DNA from: Alitta virens | Lineage: Eukaryota; Annelida; Polychaeta; Phyllodocida; Nereididae | Length of the DNA stretch: 64,000 bases | NCBI GenBank assembly: GCA_932294295.1 | Contig: OW028580.1 | Span: 34,460,636 to 34,524,635 of the forward strand | Reading direction: 5' to 3' | Part shown: in pieces, positions 22,837 through 30,377 of the stretch | Layout: the number at the start of each line of letters is the position of its first letter | How positions within the stretch are numbered: position 1 is the first letter of the stretch | Translations under genes and position numbers: made by a program | The notes under the pieces: model-generated | What the model saw: only the letters and a program-made list of their open reading frames with translations | Told to the model about the DNA's origin: nothing | The model's database searches: none

Positions 22837-24347
22837 GCTAAGTAAATATTCCTGGCATAATCCACCTCGTATAAGGAAGGGTAACTGACTCTAACTAGCA
22901 TCACCACTGATTCAGGTAGCGGTTTGGCAAATCTCAGCTCTATTCTCGCATTTCCATCCCTGTTGGCAGGATAGTATTTGTCATAATTTTGTGGTGCAAG
23001 GTCAACCACAAAGAGACTGTAGCCTTCAGGGTATTCCGAGAGTGTAATCCTCCTCTTGTCACTTGTACCAGTCTTTCCTCTGTAGAGGTCTCCGTAACAC
23101 TGTTGATAGTTACCAGAGTTAAAGTCAAAAGTAAGGGGCCCCCTAGGGGTGGGATTTCCGCTCAGGCTCACATTGATATAATTGATGTGGTAATGCTTGA
23201 AATTGAAGGGGTTGCTCCTAATATCGCCTGTCATAGCATCCCCAGCGACGAAGGCTATAACCATCTTTTGAGGGATTTTACCGTTGAAGGCGTCTTCGAC
23301 ATAAAAGGAAGATGTACCCTTGGCTAAGGAGAATTTACGTAACTCCTCCTTTATATAGAAATATCTCGCTCTCGAGAGTTCCTTCTCCATGACCTCTTGG
23401 TGTCCGACAAGTATGGGGTTGCTGGGTAAGACTTGTTTCACGATAAGAGATATATCTTGAATTTCAAGAATATAATCGGTAGTTGAAATGTTGGCTGTCA
23501 TGAGACGGAAATTGTGACTTGTGGGAGTCAAACAAATGTCGAGCGTAACCCCATTTATCAGACATTTCTTCACTTTGAAAACATCTAAGTCTAGTTTAGC
23601 CATCAATTCAACAGTCCGACTACCCTCCATTCTTCTGGATCTCTCGACGAAGCCTACATTTGAAGCAAATCTTATGGTAGCCTCGTTCATACTACCAGCT
23701 GTGTCTTTGACAAACATGCTGCATTCGAGGTCCGAATCATTTCCTCCATTGTCATCTAGGAGAGTGTTTATCATTGATCTGTATGCATAACCAGTCTGAC
23801 CTCCTAGCACCACGACATCGTTTAGTCTTACTTCTACAGAATCCCATAGTGAGTGAGCTAGATTGTTGACAGGGCCTACACTCCATGCACCTTCATCAGA
23901 GTTTTGCTTGTCTGTACTGGTACTAGTACTTGTGCTGGTGTCCGAGTTGGCAGCAGAGCCGGTAGCCGAACTGGCAGTCTTACTACCTGTCCCTCCTGTG
24001 CCACCGGTGCCACTTGTACCGTCCTCAGAGCTGGTACTACCTACGGTTTTGCTATTAGTAGAGGAACTGACCAACAGACTTTCCGGTTGTTTAGGGAGAG
24101 TTGTACCATCCGCTCGGGTTATCCTCACTAGTGTCCTGACATATACATCTCTAAGATCAACATAGCTAGGACCAGCACCTGGTAGTCTGAATTTGACATT
24201 GCCCTCCGAAGAAAATTGATTTACAGGCTTGTGAGTGATGTACTTGATTTCTGTTACACCAGAATTCGTTACAGGTATTTTAAAAATGTCAAGGCTGTTG
24301 TCGTACCCTAAATCAGAGGAAGCCAAAACCCTTTCGCTGGTGGCCAT
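22833..24347 (-). CDS. Major capsid protein, double jelly-roll (504 aa)
   Basis: Hexon-like capsid protein of Polintons. Recognisable are the N-terminal YDNSLDIFKIPVTNSG region and the family-typical VGPVNNLAHSLWDSVEVRLN segment (about 157-176), followed by GYAYRSMINTLLDD. Beta-rich sequence runs through to VDYARNIY near the C-terminus. Residues about 93-152 are an insertion of nearly pure Ser/Thr/Gly (GTGGTGGTGSK and STSTSTSTD) in the first jelly roll, probably a surface loop. The start lies 1 nt after the stop of the upstream minor protein (TAATATG), and the stop overlaps the protease start (ATGA). Its order relative to penton and protease matches known polintoviruses. Confidence 0.92.
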   Translation of the reverse strand: MATSERVLASSDLGYDNSLDIFKIPVTNSGVTEIKYITHKPVNQFSSEGNVKFRLPGAGPSYVDLRDVYVRTLVRITRADGTTLPKQPESLLVSSSTNSKTVGSTSSEDGTSGTGGTGGTGSKTASSATGSAANSDTSTSTSTSTDKQNSDEGAWSVGPVNNLAHSLWDSVEVRLNDVVVLGGQTGYAYRSMINTLLDDNGGNDSDLECSMFVKDTAGSMNEATIRFASNVGFVERSRRMEGSRTVELMAKLDLDVFKVKKCLINGVTLDICLTPTSHNFRLMTANISTTDYILEIQDISLIVKQVLPSNPILVGHQEVMEKELSRARYFYIKEELRKFSLAKGTSSFYVEDAFNGKIPQKMVIAFVAGDAMTGDIRSNPFNFKHYHINYINVSLSGNPTPRGPLTFDFNSGNYQQCYGDLYRGKTGTSDKRRITLSEYPEGYSLFVVDLAPQNYDKYYPANRDGNARIELRFAKPLPESVVMLVRVSYPSLYEVDYARNIYLA

Positions 24348-24348
24348 A

Positions 24349-24738
24349 TTACTTGCTGAGTATGTCTTTGGTTACAATCCTTCTCTTAGGCGTCTTGTTC
24401 TTATTCGTGTTTCCTTTGACAGAAGTTACAGGTGCCTTCCTCTTCTTACCTCGATGATCCTTCTTAGAGCTCGAAGTTGAAACTGACCGAGGCTTGTACA
24501 CGGGTGTCTTTTTATCAATTTCAGCTTGCGCCATGTTGGTATACTGTTCTACTGGCGAAACCACATTTAGTGGTAAGTCAGCTGATGCCGTCTTAGTTCC
24601 TCCATCTCCTTTGCTATGCTTTATTAACACTAGTCTAGACTGATCATCCCAGGTCGAAGGTTTCCCTACAGTGTCTCTGAAATGTTTCACCCAGGCATCT
24701 GGCTTTAAGGTCGCCAGGGACTTGTATCTTTCATCCAT
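24349..24738 (-). CDS. Basic minor virion protein (129 aa)
   Basis: The ATG at 24738 is the only good start; the frame upstream opens only with TTG. The ORF overlaps the 3' end of the penton gene by 34 bp in another frame. The N-terminus (MDERYKSLATLKPDAWVKHF) is helical; the C-terminal third is strongly basic (KKDHRGKKRKAP and KTPKRRIV). Size, charge and position between penton and MCP suggest a DNA-condensing or cement protein, comparable in role to adenovirus core or minor proteins. This is inference; no family is assigned by sequence. Confidence 0.75.
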   Translation of the reverse strand: MDERYKSLATLKPDAWVKHFRDTVGKPSTWDDQSRLVLIKHSKGDGGTKTASADLPLNVVSPVEQYTNMAQAEIDKKTPVYKPRSVSTSSSKKDHRGKKRKAPVTSVKGNTNKNKTPKRRIVTKDILSK

Positions 24739-25169
24739 TTCAACTCGAATGTACACTTTGTAGCTTGCCCCCTGCCGTTCTCCTTCAATTCTTCCAAGAT
24801 TTCTCCTTCCGTACAACTGATCTCTACAGTCAACTGGCTCAAGCTCTGTACCCTGAGAGGCACGTAGTGTACTGGTGAGAACCTGGTAAAGTTATTCCTT
24901 TTTATTTCTCCGAGACTAAGAGAGGCTATGATGGGTTTGTATATGCCACCCAATGGGGAGGTTTCACAACCCTGACAACACACGTATAGAGCATCCCATT
25001 TATTCCCCTTCTTGGTAGACGGTAAGACAATTTCCTTCAGTCCTAGGTACCAACGCCCTCTTCTTTGAGTGTCCAAGTTATAGTGTTCTGGTAATGTGCA
25101 GGTGAAGAGGACTGGTGTATTGCCAGGGTTCACGGTCGGGGATTGATCACTCTGCAGACAAATCAACAT
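24705..25169 (-). CDS. Penton-like minor capsid protein (154 aa)
   Basis: Single-jelly-roll vertex protein of Polintons, expected at capsid five-folds. The LPEHYNLD...GRWYLGLKEIVLPS segment (about 26-51) matches the family pattern in which a beta strand is followed by G-x-W-x-(V/L)-x-L-x-E-(I/L). The remaining sequence is beta-rich and the length is typical. It lies between integrase and the basic minor protein, whose start it overlaps. On the minus strand, TTTGTCTGCAG just inside the ORF resembles a splice acceptor, so a slightly different N-terminus is possible. Confidence 0.85.
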   Translation of the reverse strand: MLICLQSDQSPTVNPGNTPVLFTCTLPEHYNLDTQRRGRWYLGLKEIVLPSTKKGNKWDALYVCCQGCETSPLGGIYKPIIASLSLGEIKRNNFTRFSPVHYVPLRVQSLSQLTVEISCTEGEILEELKENGRGQATKCTFELKWMKDTSPWRP

Positions 25170-25231
25170 TTTCTTCTATTTCTTCTATTTCCTCTTCTTC
25201 CTCTTCTTCCTCTTCTTCCTCATCAGTTTTT
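25170..25231 (-). other. Glu-codon tract between integrase and penton genes
   Basis: In the +1 frame relative to integrase this 62-bp gap encodes an acidic tail (TDEEEEE... then IEEIEENVDLSAE). It joins the integrase C-terminus across an A-rich KKSKK/stop sequence. It is either a frameshifted remnant or a shifted extension of integrase. Confidence 0.4.
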
Positions 25232-26422
25232 TTACTTCTTTGATTTCTTTTTGTTATCCAGATCCTTGATAGATGATGTAGTGATCCACTCGTTGTACTT
25301 GTCAGGCCAGGACTGATATTTTACTAGACTCTCCCTGACACCCTCTCGTACTCTGTTTTTCAGAACCTTTTCTATTTTGAAAAGGGCCTGGGGGTCGTAT
25401 CTAGTAGAAGTTAATTCACTGGCGTAGAAGTGACCGTCTACATTCTCCCCTCCATAGTCCTTGAGGTAATAAACGGAGACACCATCAATAATCTTTCTAG
25501 CTCTCACCGTGAAGACCTCACCGGTGAACTGTTCGTCATAAGCTCGATGAAATGGTTTTCTGGCAAAGTAGGCCGCTCTCACAGTCTCACCTATAGAGTA
25601 TTTGTAGGGGTACGATTTTTTCCTCTTTTTCCTTCTAGTCAACCTCAGAGCTCTTTCCAGTGTCTTTCTGTAGTGTCGGGAATTGATCACGTACTGGTAA
25701 TCCCATACATCTCGCTCATTTCCACGAGTCACTGAGACAGGAGCTATGCCTATGCTCGAATGCAGTGTGTTATTGTAAGAGTGTACAATGTCTTGAAGAC
25801 TGTCAATGTAGCTATAACTATTGTTATTCTGGAAGAATTGGAAAAGTCTTTTCTTGATGTTTTTGATCAGAATTTCTGCATAGTTAGCCTTTGTCTCCGT
25901 CGAACCGTAGTAATGTTTTATCCCCTTTTCTTTGAATAAAGCCTGTACTAGAGAGTTTGAGAACTCCGTTCCTCTGTCACTCCTTATAAACCGGGGTATG
26001 TTCATTGACCTATCCAAAATACTTCTAAACGCCTCTGTCACATCCTTTCCTCCTTTAGTTTTGATAGCTTCCGCATAGCAATACCTCGAAAATACATCGA
26101 CCGTTATGAGGATGTACGCATTACCCTCATTAACAGTGATGAATCTCTTACCAGTGAGTACTAGTAAATCCGTGTCCCACAAGTGACTCATACCGGGGGC
26201 AATGACTCTTCTGTACAACTGTTGACGTTGTTTTGCCGTCTTATGTAGAGTCAGAATGGCCTGTCCTCTGGCCCAGTCCTTTATCCTAGCTAGTGTAATG
26301 TTGTATCTCCCCTCTTTCTTTATTACTGAGTGTAGTTTGGCAGCACTGGTAAAACTGCCCGGTGATCTAGGGCTATAAAAACGTCTGTTCAAGTAAGCAT
26401 CGATATCCTTAGGCAACACCAT
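25232..26422 (-). CDS. Polinton integrase, DDE type, chromodomain-like tail (396 aa)
   Basis: Retroviral-type integrase that would insert the linear element with 6-bp duplications. The catalytic triad is Asp85 (LWDTDLL), Asp149 (IRSDRGTEFSN) and Glu183 (KANYAEILIKNIK), with D-to-E spacing of 33 residues. The N-terminal 75 residues resemble the usual helical domain before the core (RRFYSPRSPGSFTSAAKL). An SH3-like basic region follows the core (about 250-335). Residues about 345-388 (IEKVLKNR..., YQSWPDKYNEWI) match a chromodomain, as in many Polinton integrases. All catalytic residues are intact. It is fourth of eight genes in the minus-strand cluster, with 33 bp to its upstream neighbour. 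Confidence 0.94.
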   Translation of the reverse strand: MVLPKDIDAYLNRRFYSPRSPGSFTSAAKLHSVIKKEGRYNITLARIKDWARGQAILTLHKTAKQRQQLYRRVIAPGMSHLWDTDLLVLTGKRFITVNEGNAYILITVDVFSRYCYAEAIKTKGGKDVTEAFRSILDRSMNIPRFIRSDRGTEFSNSLVQALFKEKGIKHYYGSTETKANYAEILIKNIKKRLFQFFQNNNSYSYIDSLQDIVHSYNNTLHSSIGIAPVSVTRGNERDVWDYQYVINSRHYRKTLERALRLTRRKKRKKSYPYKYSIGETVRAAYFARKPFHRAYDEQFTGEVFTVRARKIIDGVSVYYLKDYGGENVDGHFYASELTSTRYDPQALFKIEKVLKNRVREGVRESLVKYQSWPDKYNEWITTSSIKDLDNKKKSKK

Positions 26423-26455
26423 TGTTACCTTTTCTCCCTCTCAGAAATCCTTTAG

Positions 26456-27505
26456 TTAGACTTTTATCCAGGATTTCTTTTTTGCCCAAGTTGAAGTCTT
26501 CCCAAGTTTCTTATTAAGGCTGGCCTTGACATTTGACCCCTTTACTTTAGAATTTGTTGTATTTGCATTTGCATTTGCATTTGCATTTGCATATGTATTT
26601 GTAACTATCTTCTCTCTTAGCTTCTTATTTTTCTCCTTCTCCTTCACCTTCTCCTTCACCTTCTCCTTCTCCTTCTCCTTCTCCTTCTCCTTACGGATGT
26701 ATCTGCCCCCTGCACCTCCACCTCCTCTTCCTCCTCTTCCTCCTCTTCCTCCTCTTCCTGCTCTCTTCGCAAACTTCTTTTTATTTGCCCCTAATTGAGA
26801 CCGCTTTACATCGGATTTTTCTTCTTCTTCCTCTTGCTCTTCTTCTTCGTCTTCTTCGTCTTCTTCTTCTTCACTCCTCTCGTTCTTCAGATAGTGGAGC
26901 ACTCTTCTCAGTCTCGAGTTAGAAATGAGTCTCAAGGGTACTTCGCACTCTAATAATAAGGAATAAAATTCTCTGTGTTTCGGGGGAATAGGGTAAAGCT
27001 GAGATTGAGTATGCGTCAGTAAATCTATGTAACCTTCCTCTTCGTCTTCCTCATTTATCAGCCAGTAAGGAAGGATCTGATAGTAAATTGCGGTCACGTT
27101 ACTCTTCTGTGCCTCTTCCACGAGTATCGATTTAGCTCTTTCCAAGACACTACCGATCCCACTCTTCCTCGTACCACTCATCTTATTTGTACTCCCACTC
27201 GAACTCGAACTCGAATTCTTTTTATCTTTAGTCGAAGAAGAAGAAGAAGTGTAAGAAGTGGAAGAAGGAGAGACTCTTTTCTTTTCAGGGAGATGGTCTC
27301 CGGAGCCCCTGACCGATTCATCCGCCCAGGTGCTTATTTTTTTAACCGAGGAAGATTCTCCCGATCCTCTCGGTATATGAGCGGTAGGAGGGTGATCGCC
27401 TACGCGATCACCCTCATCCCGCAACTTTTTATTTTCCATCATGTTGAGATACTTCTCCTCGGGTACCACGAAGACTTTTTTGTTAAATTTCATCACAGAG
27501 GTCAT
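26456..27505 (-). CDS. 349-aa low-complexity Polinton protein
   Basis: The N-terminal KKVFVVPEEKYLNMMEN recalls a short motif at the start of a protein seen in other Polintons (from memory). A structured middle section lies around 118-210 (GIGSVLERAKSILVEEAQK, QILPYWLINEEDEEEGYIDL, HREFYSLLLECEVPLR). It is followed by a Glu/Asp tract (about 213-235), an RGGRGG glycine-arginine tract (about 248-267), KEKEKEK charged repeats (about 272-295) and an ANANAN repeat. The tail is very basic. The GAR-type tract suggests RNA or DNA binding. Function unknown; a core or scaffold protein is possible. Confidence 0.75.
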   Translation of the reverse strand: MTSVMKFNKKVFVVPEEKYLNMMENKKLRDEGDRVGDHPPTAHIPRGSGESSSVKKISTWADESVRGSGDHLPEKKRVSPSSTSYTSSSSSTKDKKNSSSSSSGSTNKMSGTRKSGIGSVLERAKSILVEEAQKSNVTAIYYQILPYWLINEEDEEEGYIDLLTHTQSQLYPIPPKHREFYSLLLECEVPLRLISNSRLRRVLHYLKNERSEEEEDEEDEEEEQEEEEEKSDVKRSQLGANKKKFAKRAGRGGRGGRGGRGGGGAGGRYIRKEKEKEKEKEKVKEKVKEKEKNKKLREKIVTNTYANANANANANTTNSKVKGSNVKASLNKKLGKTSTWAKKKSWIKV

Positions 27506-27539
27506 TCTCTTAGTCTTCTTCTTCTTCTTCTTCTTAATA

Positions 27540-28001
27540 TTATCCTTCCTCTTCTTCTTCTTCTTCCTCTTCTTCTTCTTCCTCTTCTTCTTCCTCTTCT
27601 TCTTCCTCTTCCTCTTCTTCAGCTTCTATATTTCCTCGAGAACGATGAGGAGAATGGGGAGGAGGACGCTTTACACCCAGTGCTTTATCGATGAAAGGAG
27701 TACAATGAGTGAGGAAATTCAGTACTGTCCTGTAGTGTTTAACGAGGCCTTCCTTGGCTGGTTCAGGGTCCTCTATAAAAGATAGCTTCCTTAGAATTGC
27801 CCTGCTTTTCACTAAAGTGTGACGAACCTCCTCCGATATCTCAAGGTTACCCTGAAGGGTGTTAACTATGAGTTCTATGATGCATAGAGCCTGTTCGTTT
27901 TTCGCCTTGTCCAATAGACTTTTAGCCAGGGTGGGTGACACTTTACCCGAGTTGACCACTAGCTCTATAAAAGCCTTACAGTTCCTGAGACGAGTAGACA
28001 T
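27540..28001 (-). CDS. 153-aa helical Polinton protein with poly-Glu tail
   Basis: Alpha-helical throughout. The segment KSLLDKAKNEQALCIIELIV followed by NTLQGNLEIS and LVKSRAILRKLS has the spacing of a small conserved protein common in invertebrate Polintons (from memory, unverified). The C-terminus is about 27 consecutive Glu residues from a GAA/GAG repeat that probably varies in length. The start codon is 1 nt after the ATPase stop (TAACATG). Function unknown. Confidence 0.75.
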   Translation of the reverse strand: MSTRLRNCKAFIELVVNSGKVSPTLAKSLLDKAKNEQALCIIELIVNTLQGNLEISEEVRHTLVKSRAILRKLSFIEDPEPAKEGLVKHYRTVLNFLTHCTPFIDKALGVKRPPPHSPHRSRGNIEAEEEEEEEEEEEEEEEEEEEEEEEEEG

Positions 28002-28002
28002 G

Positions 28003-28683
28003 TTACTTTCTAGTGTACAGCACCAGAGAGTCTTCCGGTAAAATATTCGTACTCAGGCGTATGTCTTCATCACCCGAACCCGTAAGATTGTTAACGACTA
28101 GGTACCCTCTCGGCCGACGAGTAGCGTCTTCATAAGCCTCCAACAGTCTCTTAGGAGTGCTCGGGAACATCTGACGAGAAAGGTGGTGTATCTGCTGCAA
28201 GTCTCTGCAGGTTTTCATTAATATTAAGTAACTAGTGTTCAAGCTGATAGTACGGGAATACTTTGATTGATGGTAAATGTTTTGGGTAATCATTATGACA
28301 GAAATACGTCGATGGTGTACATCTCGTGTGAATAGGGCACACATTTCGGCAGATTTACATATCTCATCCATGAGATCATCTATGACCAAGAGGCTGTGGT
28401 CTTCCTCTTCTTCCGAACCTAAGTTCTCAATCATTTCTTTGGTAGGTAGTCCCTCGTGAAATGCGATATTATTCAGTTCCGTTTCCAAGCGAGTGAAAAC
28501 CTTCTGATACACTCCGTAAGCGTAGATTATGTTCTTGGGAGGTACTGTATACATTTTTGAAGCGTTTCTTAGTATGTCGAGAGTTAGAACGGTCTTCCCT
28601 GCCATGGACGGTCCGATGACCATAGTTGAAGAGGGGCTCTCGAATTTGAATATACCTGATACGTCCGAAGAAACATAACTCAT
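28003..28683 (-). CDS. FtsK/HerA-type genome packaging ATPase (226 aa)
   Basis: Polinton ATP, related to poxvirus A32-type and other double-jelly-roll virus packaging ATPases; it would pump DNA into preformed capsids. Walker A is GPSMAGKT (residues 24-31). Walker B is SLLVIDDLMD (about 97-106, Asp102/Asp103). The sensor-like motif ISVIMITQNIY (about 127-137) has the conserved Gln. The length fits the family. It is the first gene of the minus-strand cluster and starts 43 bp from the divergent polymerase ATG. The shared gap is AT-rich and has no TATA box. Confidence 0.93.
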   Translation of the reverse strand: MSYVSSDVSGIFKFESPSSTMVIGPSMAGKTVLTLDILRNASKMYTVPPKNIIYAYGVYQKVFTRLETELNNIAFHEGLPTKEMIENLGSEEEEDHSLLVIDDLMDEICKSAEMCALFTRDVHHRRISVIMITQNIYHQSKYSRTISLNTSYLILMKTCRDLQQIHHLSRQMFPSTPKRLLEAYEDATRRPRGYLVVNNLTGSGDEDIRLSTNILPEDSLVLYTRK

Positions 28684-28726
28684 ATTTCCTTTTCTTAATT
28701 ATTATTATTTTTTTCCTCCTTTCAGA
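28684..28726. promoter_or_regulatory. 43-bp divergent gap with a splice acceptor
   Basis: Lies between the ATPase and polymerase starts. Towards the polymerase it reads TTTTTTTCCTCCTTTCAG|A ATG, a textbook 3' splice site ending at 28725, 1 nt before the ATG. Either a bidirectional promoter sits within coding DNA nearby or the polymerase mRNA has an upstream non-coding exon. Confidence 0.55.
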
Positions 28727-30335
28727 ATGGCAGATGATCTCATACACGAGCTAAGGCTTCTCAAGCAGCTGTGTTCTTCTCAGAGGGGAGAGGGTGAGGG
28801 AGAAGGAGAAGGAGAGAACTCTTCAAATGGTTTCACGTTCGATGATACTGAAGATACCGGAGATACTGAGGATGCACCAACTGATGTTGTACGTGAGTCT
28901 GTAGCTGTACCTGTCCCCGTAATGGAAGCACAGGCTACAACACTGGTTACGACACCTGTAACGGCACCTGCCACTACACCCGCTACGACACCAGCTACCA
29001 CTCCGGCTATGAGACCTGCAATGGCACCTGTCACAGCACCTGACATGTCACCTGTTATGGTACCTGACACAGCTCAGACATCGAATGTACTGAATACTCT
29101 GCCTACTCTGCTTACTCTGCCTACTCTGCCTACTCTGCCTACTCTGACTACCCCGCCTACTCGACCTACTCGACCTACTCGACCTACTCTGCACACTCTA
29201 CCTACTCTGCATACTCGACCTACTCTGCCTACTCTGCCTACTCTGCCTACTCTGCCTCGTCCTCTTCCTACATCAGCTTCTTATGGGAGTGAACCATTCG
29301 AAGAAAATCAACCGATGGACGTTGATGATGAGGAACTAGTTTCTTCTGAGTTAGCTCTTAGTAAGGTAGGGATATTTAAGAATTTAAGTATAAAAAAGTT
29401 TGTTTCTTCATTTTATTTTTTCTCTCAACCTCACTATCAAGACACCCATCGGTAATTACGTTTTATTGCTTACTTTAGAAAGTCCACCAACAATTAGCCT
29501 TTCACGCTAAAAAGCTCATCGAACTCAGTAGAGTAGCCAGAGCATTGTCGGCTAAAAGGAAGAGAGAGGACGGAGGACTTGACATAGATGCTGAAGCTAA
29601 ACGTCTTCTCCTGAATATGTAAGTAACAATTAAGGGTTCTTCTATTCTATCTCTTTAATATCACTATGTCACTTTCCCCAGCTCAAGTAAAAAAGTATAA
29701 ATAACACTACTTTTTTTCTCAATACCAGCGGTGTAGTAAATACACAGGACGATGAAAATGAAAGAGTGGTTGGTGGTGAAGAAATTGAAGAAGAGGATAA
29801 TGATAATGATAAAGAAGTAGGCGTCGAGTCTAGGGACCCTGAGGTCATTGAGGTCTTTGATGTCTCGAGGTGAGTCGTTTCTTTCATTCTATAGTCTGAT
29901 ACTTACATTGCTATAGATAATTTTTTTTTTACATTCTCCTACACCTATGATATAAAAGACTTAACTATATTTTCTAATTTTTGTTTTTCTTCCACTAGTG
30001 AGGTCACGAGAGACAGTATTGAACAAGGGGTAGATCCCACTCCAGGCCCTTCAGCAGGTCCCTCTACACCTGCAGGTCCCTCTGCAGGTCCCTTAGGTCT
30101 CCAAATGGATGAACCGATAGCGGGTCCTTCGGGTTTACAAGCAGCCTCGGAAGTTATTGAACCTGTAGCAGGTCCTTCCGGAATAAACAAACCCTCAGGA
30201 TCCTCAGTGACTGATTTCCTCAACAAGTTACCTCAACTGGATTATCGGTAGGTAATTTTTGCCAATGTATACGTTTACATCCTTTTTTTAAATTACATAA
30301 CGATTCAGAGTTTAACGGATTAAAAAAGAGTGTTA

Positions 30336-30377
<42 letters not shown>

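Noticed and set aside
23521..24165. Plus-strand frames opposite the capsid gene
   Set aside because: Shadows of the MCP codons, including its Ser/Thr/Gly tract read antisense.
27293..27785. Leu/Phe-rich plus-strand frames resembling membrane proteins
   Set aside because: Antisense of the poly-Glu codon repeat in the 153-aa protein.
29361..29366. Donor GTAAGG at 29361 for polymerase intron 1
   Set aside because: It scores well as a donor, but the resulting frame stops soon after the acceptor; GTAGGG at 29366 keeps the frame.
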